Shown: in pieces, positions 50,459-58,511 of the stretch
Layout: each line of letters opens with the position of its first letter
How positions within the stretch are numbered: position 1 is the first letter of the stretch
NCBI GenBank assembly: GCA_964504385.1
Contig: CAZDEF010000002.1
Location: 1-62,877 of the forward strand
Origin: Limiplasma sp964504385
GTDB taxonomy: Bacteria > Bacillota > Clostridia > Christensenellales > Aristaeellaceae
Reading direction: 5' to 3'
Length of the DNA: 62,877 nucleotides
Notes under the pieces: model-generated
What the model was told of the DNA's origin: nothing
Seen by the model: the letters and a program-made list of their open reading frames with translations, nothing else
The model's database searches: none
Translations under genes and position numbers: made by a program

Positions 50459-52522
50459 TCAGATACCGAATTCTGTTCTTGCAATGATCTGATCCTGATA
50501 GGCCTTATCCAATTCCACAAAGTGGCCGCTCCAACCCCAAACACGCACGATCAGGTCACCGTATTCTTCCGGATGTTCTTGTGCCTTTTTCATCTTTTCA
50601 CGATTAACAGCATTCAACTGCAGTTGATGTCCCCCCTGCAGCATGAAGCTTTGCACAAGACGCGCCACTTTTTCCACGCTGTCCTCTGCCTTGAAGACAG
50701 TATCATGCAATTCAAGCGTCATTGGGCCGCCGTTGACGGCCAGCGGAAGCGCAGAAAGTGCAAAACCACGCAGAACAGACAACGGACCTGTACGGGTAAT
50801 AAACAAAGCTGGGGAGAAGTTGGCCGGCAACGGCTGGCCTGCATCGCGACCATCCGCGGTAGCGGGCAGCTCGCGGGAATGCCACAGGTAATACATGGCC
50901 GAACCCGTACCTGCGCGATAGCAGCCTCCGCGCTCGTTGTGCAAACCTGCGAGCGCCTCAGCAAACATTTTCAGAAGGCGGTTTCCAAGCATACGCGCTT
51001 CTTCGTCGCGTCCGATCTTGGGAGCCTCGGTACGCAGTCTGTGACGCAGCTGCTCATAGCCTTCAAAGTTGACCGCCAGCGCATCCAGCAACTCGTCTTT
51101 GCTCACGCTGCCTTCTTCAAACACAAACTTACGCACCGCTGCCAGCTGATCCACTGCACAGGAAAAGCCTGTACCATGCACGCCATAGTTGTTGTATTTT
51201 CCGCCCTCGCTGATATCGCGTTTGGCTTCCAGAAAACCGCTCATCAGGATGGAGGCCATAGGAGAAGGCTCCATGTACAGGCAGGAATGCTTTTTTACCA
51301 TTTGCAGCGCACGGCTATGCAGTCGGCAACTGATTTCCTGCATCAAGTCTTCAAAGGAAGCGGCATACGGCAGGCATTCAGTAATTGCTCCGTTGGCAAC
51401 CTCCGCCATGGGCATGGCGTCAATGTTGACGATGTCCATCGACACATTGGGAACAATATACTCCCAGCAGGCGGCCACAGTGTAGTCGCGCGCATCTTCG
51501 ATATCGTACCCCCAGCGCAGCAGGCCGGGAATGACCACATCATCATTGGCATACTGAGGAAAACCCATGCCCATACGCGTGAGTTCCGTACCAAGCTCAT
51601 ACAGGGAAAGCGGGGTATTCTTATCCACGCGAAGGTTGAGCTTGGGGTCGATCTGCCGGATAGCCAGACTGGCTTTCATTGCAAGTGTGGTCAACTCATT
51701 GACGGCACTGCTGCCATCGCGTTTGCAGCCGCCAAGCATCAGACTCTGGCCGTTGTCACCCCACTGCAGACTGTAATACAGGTCAGAATCCACATTGAAA
51801 GAGAGGAAAAAATCTTCAATAAGCGAAAGAGCACTTTCCTCATCCAGAATACCGTTCTCAATATCCTTCTGATAAAACGGATACATGTACTGGTCAAAAC
51901 GTCCAACAGTATTGTGATAATTATCCGCCGCCCAGAAGCTGAAATGGATCATGCGGAAGCACTGCATGGCTTCTTCCATGGTCTGTGCTCCATAGCGTAT
52001 GGCTCTCCGTAGTGCCTGCGCGCGTGCTGTATCGTCATGCTCGTCATACAACTGGGCATAACGGTCGGCAAACTGCTCCACAGCATCCAGCGTGCGATCC
52101 GTATAGGCGGCAAAAATCTTTGCAGCCTCGTCCGCCTGTTCCAGTCCAGCATGCAAGCGCGCACGGCGGCCTTCCAACCCTTCTGTAAGCACGGTATCAT
52201 AATCGCATGCGATGTTGGTCACCTTGCCCTTTTCATGTACAAAATGACGGGCTTTGATCTCATCCATCTCACCCAGAACATAGATATCCGGAAACTCAAC
52301 GATCGTTCTGAGGCCCTGAATATGCGTGTGTTCCATCCACACAGGCCGCTCCATTTCCAAAAACAGTTCCAGTCTGCGGGTTACACGTTCACCCATAGGT
52401 TTTGCCGGATCGCGGATCTCGTCACAGATCCGTTTCCACTCGTCAGGCGTAAGATTCCTGCGAAGTTTACGGTGCTGTCTTTCTTCGATCCATTGCAAAT
52501 GATTACGAATCTGATCATTCAT
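50459..52522 (-). CDS. Glycyl radical enzyme of unknown specificity
   Basis: 687 residues, short for the superfamily (PFL about 760, dehydratases about 790, choline lyase about 846). The active-site loop is VAACWEYIVPN with the thiyl Cys at 352 and a Glu at 354. The radical Gly is G663 in RVWGWSGHF. The preceding TADGRDAGQPLPANFSP block is typical. A single Cys followed by x-Glu fits dehydratase/decarboxylase-like enzymes rather than PFL, which has Cys-Cys. Trp at 353 in place of the usual Val is unusual. First gene of the operon and divergent from an AraC regulator. AAGGGGGGCAACTGA precedes the ATG. Confidence 0.9.
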   Translation of the reverse strand: MNDQIRNHLQWIEERQHRKLRRNLTPDEWKRICDEIRDPAKPMGERVTRRLELFLEMERPVWMEHTHIQGLRTIVEFPDIYVLGEMDEIKARHFVHEKGKVTNIACDYDTVLTEGLEGRRARLHAGLEQADEAAKIFAAYTDRTLDAVEQFADRYAQLYDEHDDTARAQALRRAIRYGAQTMEEAMQCFRMIHFSFWAADNYHNTVGRFDQYMYPFYQKDIENGILDEESALSLIEDFFLSFNVDSDLYYSLQWGDNGQSLMLGGCKRDGSSAVNELTTLAMKASLAIRQIDPKLNLRVDKNTPLSLYELGTELTRMGMGFPQYANDDVVIPGLLRWGYDIEDARDYTVAACWEYIVPNVSMDIVNIDAMPMAEVANGAITECLPYAASFEDLMQEISCRLHSRALQMVKKHSCLYMEPSPMASILMSGFLEAKRDISEGGKYNNYGVHGTGFSCAVDQLAAVRKFVFEEGSVSKDELLDALAVNFEGYEQLRHRLRTEAPKIGRDEEARMLGNRLLKMFAEALAGLHNERGGCYRAGTGSAMYYLWHSRELPATADGRDAGQPLPANFSPALFITRTGPLSVLRGFALSALPLAVNGGPMTLELHDTVFKAEDSVEKVARLVQSFMLQGGHQLQLNAVNREKMKKAQEHPEEYGDLIVRVWGWSGHFVELDKAYQDQIIARTEFGI

Positions 52523-52542
52523 TCAGTTGCCCCCCTTGTCTA

Positions 52543-52571
52543 TTGACATTGTATCGTGTTGGCTGTATATT
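52543..52571 (+). promoter_or_regulatory. Promoter of the AraC-type regulator gene
   Basis: TTGACA and TATATT with a 17-nt spacer. Two TGCACA direct repeats 11 nt apart (52598 and 52609) follow in the leader. No consensus promoter is seen for the opposite operon, consistent with activator dependence. Confidence 0.7.
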
Positions 52572-52633
52572 GTATTTATACATTCTGCAACGTGTTTTGC
52601 ACATTTCATGCACAGATCGGAGGGAAATGTGAA

Positions 52634-53548
52634 TTGTATTACCATTCAACGCCTCTGAAGGACATCATTCATGTTGAAGAAATCTTCACGGTGCACTACT
52701 TTGAATATTATAAGGACTATACTTTTAACGGTGAGCAGCACAACTTTTGGGAACTGTTATATGTAGACAAAGGACAGGTACTTGTAACAGCTGGTCAGCG
52801 ACATTTATGCCTGCATCAGGGACAGATCATTTTCCATCAGCCCAATGAATTCCATAATGTTGCAGCCAATGGTACCATCGCCCCCAATACCATCGTAGTT
52901 TCCTTTTCGTGTCATAACCCTGCCATCAACGACCTGTGCAACCGTATTTTTTATGTCAACCGTCAGGAGCGAAGCCTGTTGGCAAGTATTATCAGCGAAG
53001 CCAAGAACACTTTCTCCACCAATCTGGGGAATCCCGAGTATCGAAAGCTTGATTTTTTAGCCAAACCGTCACTTGGCAGTGAACAGATGATCCGCCTGCA
53101 TCTGGAAACTCTGCTGATTGGGTTCATCCGCAAGAACCAACACTATGACCAAACAGTGGCCGCAAGCACCACAGCCCAGCATAACGCCGAGGCACACTAC
53201 TTCAATACAACCTGCAAATACATAGAAGACAATATCGACATGATATTTACACTGAGCCATCTCAGTCAGCATGCCATGGTAAGTCCATCCTATCTGGAGC
53301 GACTGTTTAATCGTTATGCAGGCATGAGCGTCATTCAGTACTGTAACCACCGAAAAATCGAACGCGCTAAGCAATTTATCCGTGAAGACCGCATGAATAT
53401 TTCACAGATTGCCGAGTCTCTTGGTTTTTCCTCTATCCATTATTTTTCGCGCACATTTAAACTGCTTGAAGGCATGTCACCCAGTCAATATGGACGTTCC
53501 ATAAAATCGCTGGAAGATCATTCTGAAAAGGTTTCCAGCACTGAATAA
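52634..53548 (+). CDS. AraC-family regulator of the catabolic operon
   Basis: 304 residues from a TTG 9 nt after GGAGGG. An upstream in-frame ATG at 52556 overlaps the promoter and is rejected. The N-terminal cupin sensor (HNFWELLYVDKGQVLVTAGQ, FHQPNEFHNVAANG) is followed by a C-terminal double HTH (FTLSHLSQHAMVSPSYLERLFNRYAGMSVIQYCNHRKIERAKQFI and MNISQIAESLGFSSIHYFSRTFK). It probably senses an imported sugar or its product and activates the divergent nine-gene operon. Confidence 0.9.
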   Translation: MYYHSTPLKDIIHVEEIFTVHYFEYYKDYTFNGEQHNFWELLYVDKGQVLVTAGQRHLCLHQGQIIFHQPNEFHNVAANGTIAPNTIVVSFSCHNPAINDLCNRIFYVNRQERSLLASIISEAKNTFSTNLGNPEYRKLDFLAKPSLGSEQMIRLHLETLLIGFIRKNQHYDQTVAASTTAQHNAEAHYFNTTCKYIEDNIDMIFTLSHLSQHAMVSPSYLERLFNRYAGMSVIQYCNHRKIERAKQFIREDRMNISQIAESLGFSSIHYFSRTFKLLEGMSPSQYGRSIKSLEDHSEKVSSTE

Positions 53549-53609
53549 CACCTGTAAATTTCGCATCACGCTGCAAACCAATACTTTTTCCTGCTATTTG
53601 CCTACTTAC
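53549..53609. other. Noncoding stretch after the AraC gene
   Basis: No gene or recognisable site before the flank repeat. Confidence 0.4.
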
Positions 53610-53682
53610 TAAAAGGCATTCTCACCCGAGCGTCTTTAGTAAAATGCTGTTGTCCACCGTCCAAAGCCCTTGATTTATAAGG
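53610..53682 (+). repeat. 73-bp flank repeat, copy B
   Basis: Same orientation as copy A at 40238. TAAAATGCTGTTGTC is identical, with about 55 of 73 positions matching overall. The terminator-like stem is partly eroded (CTAAA/TTTAG remains). Confidence 0.75.
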
Positions 53683-53805
53683 CCTTTCAGTAGTATCCTA
53701 TAAGAACACTCACACCATAACGAAAGCGCTTGATCTGTCTTTTTTGCTCAAGAAGAGTTTTCATACAAGTCAGCAGCAGAAGTGCAGCCGAAAGTGCATT
53801 TCCAG
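53683..53805 (+). repeat. Diverged tRNA-Val end plus island left-end segment (copy L2)
   Basis: CCAT, then GAAAGCGCTTGAT, a T tract, TTTCATACAA and the inverted-repeat block are in the same order as at 32205-32320, with a gap of about 12 nt in the first hairpin. Just before it, TCCTAT...CACACCAT resembles a worn tRNA 3' end. The rest of the gap to 53903 holds no gene. Confidence 0.65.
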
Positions 53806-53903
53806 CGCCCTATGACCCATATTGTTCTGCTGTCATAACAGATAGAAGATCTACACTTTCAAATGACCCCACGCCCCCAGATCAGCACCAAACCAGCTTC
53901 CCT

Positions 53904-54740
53904 TCAGCTTTTCGCCTTTTGCCGGTATTCGATCGGGCTGATCTTCTGCGTGCGGCGAAAGACCTGCGAAAAGTAGCTGAGCGAGGAAAAGCCCAGAAGG
54001 CGGCCGATCTGCGAAAGGGAGAGATCCGTCTCGGCAAGCAGGTACTTGCTTTCTTCGATGCGCTGACTGTTCATGTAGTTGATGGGCGGGATCCCAAATT
54101 CGCGTTTGAAGGCATGGGAAAGGTAGTATTTGTTCATGTGCACTTCTTCGGCAAGTTGATCAAGCGTCAGCGGTTCCTTGAAGTGTTGATCGATGTAGCG
54201 CTTGACGGCGGCGCACTGCCGGTTGATTGGAAACGTCTGCGGGTTCGCGGGAACGGTCAGATGGGTGCTGCGCATCAGACGAATGGTAAGGATCTCCATA
54301 TACGCCTGACACACTTCCTCATACCCATCGAGCTTTTGCTCCATTTCCCGCAGGATATTGCGCATGCAGCTGGTGATTTCCGCATTCTCGATGTGCTCCA
54401 GAATGCTGAAGCCGCTGTTGGTGCTTTCGTCAACAGCCAGCTCGATGCCTTCGATGCCCAGAACGAGGTATTCCAGCGGCTGCGCGTTCAGGCTGACCTC
54501 CGTGTGGAGGACGCTGGGGTTGATGATCACCAGCTGGTTGGCCAGCACCGGGTAGAGATGTCCCTGGATCAAAAACTGCCCCCTGCCGCCCACGATATAG
54601 AACAGCTCCATGTGCTGATGGCTGTGGGGCACGGAATGCCAGTCGCCGTCGTAGCGGGAGCTGGCTGCGTTCACCAGTTTTGCCGTTTCCCGAACGGAAG
54701 GCTGCTGTTCCTTGGTCAGCTGATAATGATTTCGGCTCAT
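53904..54740 (-). CDS. AraC-family regulator of the GH112 operon
   Basis: 278 residues. The cupin sensor (HSVPHSHQHMELFYIVGGRGQFLIQG, with the His-x-His cluster) is followed by the double HTH (LTLDQLAEEVHMNKYYLSHAFKREFGIPPINYMNSQRIEESKYLL, DLSLSQIGRLLGFSSLSYFSQVFRR). AGGAGTCGTT precedes the ATG. It is divergent from the sugar importer and is the likely activator that responds to galacto-N-biose, lacto-N-biose or a catabolite. Confidence 0.9.
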   Translation of the reverse strand: MSRNHYQLTKEQQPSVRETAKLVNAASSRYDGDWHSVPHSHQHMELFYIVGGRGQFLIQGHLYPVLANQLVIINPSVLHTEVSLNAQPLEYLVLGIEGIELAVDESTNSGFSILEHIENAEITSCMRNILREMEQKLDGYEEVCQAYMEILTIRLMRSTHLTVPANPQTFPINRQCAAVKRYIDQHFKEPLTLDQLAEEVHMNKYYLSHAFKREFGIPPINYMNSQRIEESKYLLAETDLSLSQIGRLLGFSSLSYFSQVFRRTQKISPIEYRQKAKS

Positions 54741-54781
54741 AACGACTCCTACATAAAGGCATATGTTTTAGAGATATTGAT

Positions 54782-54810
54782 ATTTTATGATACTTTTTTG
54801 CTTTTTTCAA
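54782..54810 (-). promoter_or_regulatory. Promoter of the AraC gene
   Basis: TTGAAA and TAAAAT with a 17-nt spacer on the minus strand. Confidence 0.65.
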
Positions 54811-54850
54811 GTCTTTGTGCATTTGTCAAGAAACGATTTTTTGCGGTGCA

Positions 54851-54880
54851 ATTCTTGCATCGGCTCAAATAATCTTGTAC
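54851..54880 (+). promoter_or_regulatory. Candidate AraC half-sites
   Basis: ATTCTTGCA (54851) and AATCTTGTA (54871), direct repeats spaced 20 nt, about 90 nt upstream of the importer promoter. Confidence 0.3.
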
Positions 54881-54968
54881 ATTCTGCACGATTCTCCGGC
54901 ATTTTCCTCGACAAAAATGACGCCGACTCATTTTGACAATATTCATAAAACATTGCGCAAGATTTGTA

Positions 54969-54996
54969 TTGAGAAACTGTACAAAAATTGTATACT
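54969..54996 (+). promoter_or_regulatory. Promoter of the importer-GH112 operon
   Basis: TTGAGA and TATACT with a 16-nt spacer, 57 nt upstream of the binding-protein start. Confidence 0.65.
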
Positions 54997-55053
54997 TACA
55001 GTGAACGGAACATCGTTTCCGATATTCTGAAAACGCTTAAGGAGGAATAACAC

Positions 55054-56355
55054 ATGAAGAAGATGCTGACCCTTCTGCTGGCCGTGGCAATGATCCTTGC
55101 TCTGGCTGTTCCCGCTTACGCTGAGACCACCATCAAGGTTGCCGCCATCGAGACCGCTTACGGCTCTCAGGTGTGGGCCGATGTGGCCGCCGCTTTTGAA
55201 GCCGCTACCGGCATCAAGGTCGAACTGCTGACCGACAAGAACCTGGAAGACGTGATCTCCGGCCCCATGCAGAACGGCGAGTTCCCCGATGTGGTGCATC
55301 TGGCCACCGGCCGTCCCGCCGGCCTGACCGAGCAGCTCATCAAGGTCAACGGCATGCATGAGCTGACCAATGTGCTGGCCATGACCGTGCCCGGCGAAGA
55401 CAAGCTGGTTTCCGAAAAGATCGCCGGCGGCTTCACCGAGACTTCCCTCACCAACCCCTATGGCGATGGCAAGACCTATCTGGCCCCCATGTTCTACTCT
55501 CCCTGCGGCCTGTTCTATAACACCAAGCTGTTCGAGGAGAAGGGCTGGACCGTGCCCACCACTTGGGATGAAATGTGGGCCCTGGGCGATGTGGCTGCTG
55601 CCGAAGGCATCTCCCTGTTCACCTACCCCACCGCTGGCTACTACGATGCTTTCATGTACGCTCTGATGTACTCCATCGGCGGCGCTGAGTTCTTCGACGC
55701 CATCACCACCTACGAAGAGGGCGCTTGGGCTTCCGAGAACGGCCAGACCCTGCTGTCCATTCTGGACAAGCTGGCTGATTACACCCATCCCTCCACTCCC
55801 GCTCAGGCCAACAATCAGGACTTCACCAAGAACCAGCTGATGGTCATGACCAACGATGCGCTGTTCATGCCCAACGGCACCTGGATCACCGGTGAAATGG
55901 CCGGCGCTCTGGAGACCCTCGAGAACGACTTTGCCTGGGGCATGACCGCTCTGCCCGCCGTGACCGCTGGCGGCGACGGCTACTCCTTCTGCTGGTTCGA
56001 GCAGGCTTGGATCCCCGCCGGTGCTGAGAACATCGCCGAGGCCGAGCAGTTCGTGGCCTTCCTGTACTCCGACACCGCTGCCAAGATCTTCGCTTCCGCT
56101 GGCGCCATGCAGCCCATCCTGGGCATCGCCGACATGCTGGAAGGCGAGAACAAGATGTTCTACTCCATCTACGACAACGGCGCCAAGGCTGCCATGGGCG
56201 GCTTCGCTGCTTTCGCTGAGATCCCCGGCGTAGACTTCACCTCCACCTTCTTCGCCCCCATCGATTCTCTGGTGGCTGGCACCATCACCATCGAGGATTA
56301 CGAAGCGACTGTCACCACCAACTCCGCTCTCATGCACGACAATCTGCTGCAGTAA
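55054..56355 (+). CDS. Carbohydrate ABC substrate-binding protein (family 1)
   Basis: 433 residues. The signal peptide MKKMLTLLLAVAMILALAVPAYA lacks a lipobox Cys. Mature features of SBP_bac_1: AAFEAATGIKVELLTD, FPDVVHLATG, APMFYSPCGLFYNTKLFEEKGW, TWDEMWALGD and MTNDALFMPNGTWI. In the context of GH112 it should bind galacto-N-biose or lacto-N-biose. Codon use is strongly biased to GCC/GCT/GGC, suggesting high expression. AAGGAGGAATAACAC precedes the ATG. Confidence 0.92.
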   Translation: MKKMLTLLLAVAMILALAVPAYAETTIKVAAIETAYGSQVWADVAAAFEAATGIKVELLTDKNLEDVISGPMQNGEFPDVVHLATGRPAGLTEQLIKVNGMHELTNVLAMTVPGEDKLVSEKIAGGFTETSLTNPYGDGKTYLAPMFYSPCGLFYNTKLFEEKGWTVPTTWDEMWALGDVAAAEGISLFTYPTAGYYDAFMYALMYSIGGAEFFDAITTYEEGAWASENGQTLLSILDKLADYTHPSTPAQANNQDFTKNQLMVMTNDALFMPNGTWITGEMAGALETLENDFAWGMTALPAVTAGGDGYSFCWFEQAWIPAGAENIAEAEQFVAFLYSDTAAKIFASAGAMQPILGIADMLEGENKMFYSIYDNGAKAAMGGFAAFAEIPGVDFTSTFFAPIDSLVAGTITIEDYEATVTTNSALMHDNLLQ

Positions 56356-56390
56356 TCTGCCGAGCTGAAACCAATAACCCTATGTCCATT

Positions 56391-56426
56391 GGGTGGCAGT
56401 GCCTTTTGGCGCTGCCGCCCTTTTTT
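56391..56426 (+). terminator. Attenuating terminator after the binding protein
   Basis: A 13-bp stem with two G-T pairs (56391-56403/56408-56420) and TTTTTT. It lies between the binding protein and the permeases of one operon, so it probably sets a high binding protein to permease ratio. Confidence 0.85.
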
Positions 56427-56505
56427 CAGGGCTTTTTCCTGTGGGCAGTCCATGCCTGCATAGAGGAAATGGCCTTGCATTCATCGCGAAAGGAGTTGCT
56501 CTGCC

Positions 56506-57387
56506 ATGAGAAGCAATCCCAAGCGCAACGGCTTCCTGCTGCTGTGCCTTGCCCCTGCTGTCATCCTGTTTACCATTTTCATGGTGATCCCCACCTTCAA
56601 TGTATTCCGTCTGTCGCTGTACCAGCGCAGCACCTTCAATCCTAAGGAAGTCTTTATCGGGCTGAAGAATTTTGAAATGCTCCTGCGGGACGCTACCTTT
56701 ATCCGCTCCATGCAGAACATGCTTTTGCTCATCGTGATGGTCACGGTTTTCACCATGGCCAGCGCGCTGATTTTTGCAGGCATTCTTACCCGCGAAAAAA
56801 TCAAGGGGCAGAATTTCTTCCGCATTGTTTTCTATATTCCCAACATTCTGTCCGTGGTTGTTATTTCCGGCATCTTCTCCGCGATCTACGATGTGGACCG
56901 CGGCCTGCTGAACAGCATTCTGGCGGTGTTCGGCAAGGACGGCGTACTGTGGAAGGGCGAGCAGCATGTGATCACCAGCCTCGTCATCGCCATGGTGTGG
57001 CAGGCCATTGGCTACTACATGGTCATGTACATGGCCTCCATGTCTGCGGTGCCTGTTTCGCTGTATGAATCCGCCGGACTGGACGGCGCGGACCGCCTCA
57101 CCCAGTTCACGCAGATCACCCTCCCGCTGATCTGGACCAACATCCGCACCACGCTTACCTTCTTCATCATTTCTACCATCAACATGGCCTTCCTGTTCGT
57201 AAGCGCCATGACGGGCGGCGGCCCCAACAATGCTTCCAACGTGGCGCTGCTGTACATGTACAATCAGAAGAATCTGGGCGGCGGATACGGATATGCCATG
57301 GCCATCGGCGTGGTCATCTTCGTGCTGTCCTTTGGCCTTTCTGCGCTGGTGAACAAAGTGACCGAGCGCGAGATCCTGGAATACTGA
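56506..57387 (+). CDS. Carbohydrate ABC permease 1 (MalF type)
   Basis: 293 residues, six helices. Opens GFLLLCLAPAVILFTIFMVIPTF. The EAA loop is YESAGLDGADRLTQFTQITLPL. GAAAGGAGTTGCTCTGCC precedes the ATG. Forms the channel with permease 2. No ATPase gene is in the operon, so a shared MsiK-like ATPase elsewhere must energise it. Confidence 0.94.
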   Translation: MRSNPKRNGFLLLCLAPAVILFTIFMVIPTFNVFRLSLYQRSTFNPKEVFIGLKNFEMLLRDATFIRSMQNMLLLIVMVTVFTMASALIFAGILTREKIKGQNFFRIVFYIPNILSVVVISGIFSAIYDVDRGLLNSILAVFGKDGVLWKGEQHVITSLVIAMVWQAIGYYMVMYMASMSAVPVSLYESAGLDGADRLTQFTQITLPLIWTNIRTTLTFFIISTINMAFLFVSAMTGGGPNNASNVALLYMYNQKNLGGGYGYAMAIGVVIFVLSFGLSALVNKVTEREILEY

Positions 57388-57400
57388 GGAGGATGCAGCT

Positions 57401-58288
57401 ATGAACAAGAAAAACAAAATCAGCGCCTCCGAAGTGCTGTACAAGAGTTTGATTTATCTGGTGCTGGGCGTGCTGGCCGTGGTGATCCTCGTGCCGGTGC
57501 TGTGGGTGATGATGGCCTCCGTGAAGGCCACGCCGGAGCACTACGGAAGCCCGTGGGCGCTGCCCACGCACATCCACTGGCAGAACTTCGTTGATGCGTG
57601 GACCCGAGCCAACATGGGCGGCTATATGATGCACTCCATCCTGATCACCGGCCTTTCGCTGATCATCCTGCTGGTGGTGGCGCTGCCGGCCTCCTACTGC
57701 CTTGCCCGCTTCAAGTTTGTGGGCCGCAGGTTCCTCAGCACCTGCTTCATGGGCGGCCTGTTCATCAACGTCAACTACATCGTTGTGCCTATCTATCTCA
57801 TGCTCAGCGATGGCGATAAGTGGCTCAAGGCGACGCTGGGCGTCAAGTTCCTGCTCAACAACCACATCGTGGTGGCTGTGGTTTACGCCGCCACGGCGCT
57901 GCCCTTTACCATCTATCTGCTGTCCAGCTATTTTTCCACCCTGCCTCACGATTTTGAGGAGGCAGCCTATATCGACGGCGCAGGCTACTTCAAGACCATG
58001 CTTCAGGTCATTTTTCCCATGGCCTTGCCTTCCATCATCACCGTGATCCTGTTCAACTTCCTGTCCTTCTGGAATGAATACATCATCATCAAAACGCTGG
58101 TCACCGACCGCGACCTGTGGACGCTGCCCGCAGGCCTGCTCAACCTGATGCAGGCGCAGCAATCCGCCGCCGAGTACGGCCCCATGTATGCCGGTCTGGT
58201 CATGGTGATGCTGCCGGTGCTGATCCTTTACATCTGCGTGCAGAGCAACCTGACCAAGGGCATGACCGTTGGCGGTCTGAAAGGGTAA
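57401..58288 (+). CDS. Carbohydrate ABC permease 2 (MalG type)
   Basis: 295 residues, six helices. Contains VPVLWVMMASVKATPEHY near the start and the EAA loop FEEAAYIDGAGYFKTMLQVIFPMALP. GAGGAGGATGCAGCT precedes the ATG, 13 nt after permease 1. Confidence 0.94.
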   Translation: MNKKNKISASEVLYKSLIYLVLGVLAVVILVPVLWVMMASVKATPEHYGSPWALPTHIHWQNFVDAWTRANMGGYMMHSILITGLSLIILLVVALPASYCLARFKFVGRRFLSTCFMGGLFINVNYIVVPIYLMLSDGDKWLKATLGVKFLLNNHIVVAVVYAATALPFTIYLLSSYFSTLPHDFEEAAYIDGAGYFKTMLQVIFPMALPSIITVILFNFLSFWNEYIIIKTLVTDRDLWTLPAGLLNLMQAQQSAAEYGPMYAGLVMVMLPVLILYICVQSNLTKGMTVGGLKG

Positions 58289-58298
58289 GGTGAAGACG

Positions 58299-58493
58299 AT
58301 GAAGTTTTTGAAAGAGCATGTAGGTCTGCGCATCTTGATGATCATTCTGTTCTTCGTGCTGGGCATTGTGCTGACGATCGCCGGCTGGAAGATGACCGGC
58401 CAGATGAAGGGGCTGCTCATCATGCTGCTGGGCGTGGTGTGTCTGCTGGCCGCTCTGTTCGTATACAACAAGCCCTATTCGAGCAAATCCTGA
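58299..58493 (+). CDS. Two-helix membrane peptide of the GH112 operon
   Basis: 64 residues with two hydrophobic helices (ILMIILFFVLGIVLTIAGW and GLLIMLLGVVCLLAALFVY) joined by KMTGQMK. AAGGTGAAGACG precedes the ATG. It lies 10 nt after permease 2 and 18 nt before the phosphorylase, so it is a true operon member. It may be an accessory subunit of the importer; its function is unknown to me. Confidence 0.75.
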   Translation: MKFLKEHVGLRILMIILFFVLGIVLTIAGWKMTGQMKGLLIMLLGVVCLLAALFVYNKPYSSKS

Positions 58494-58511
58494 TGATATT
58501 CGGAGGATCCT

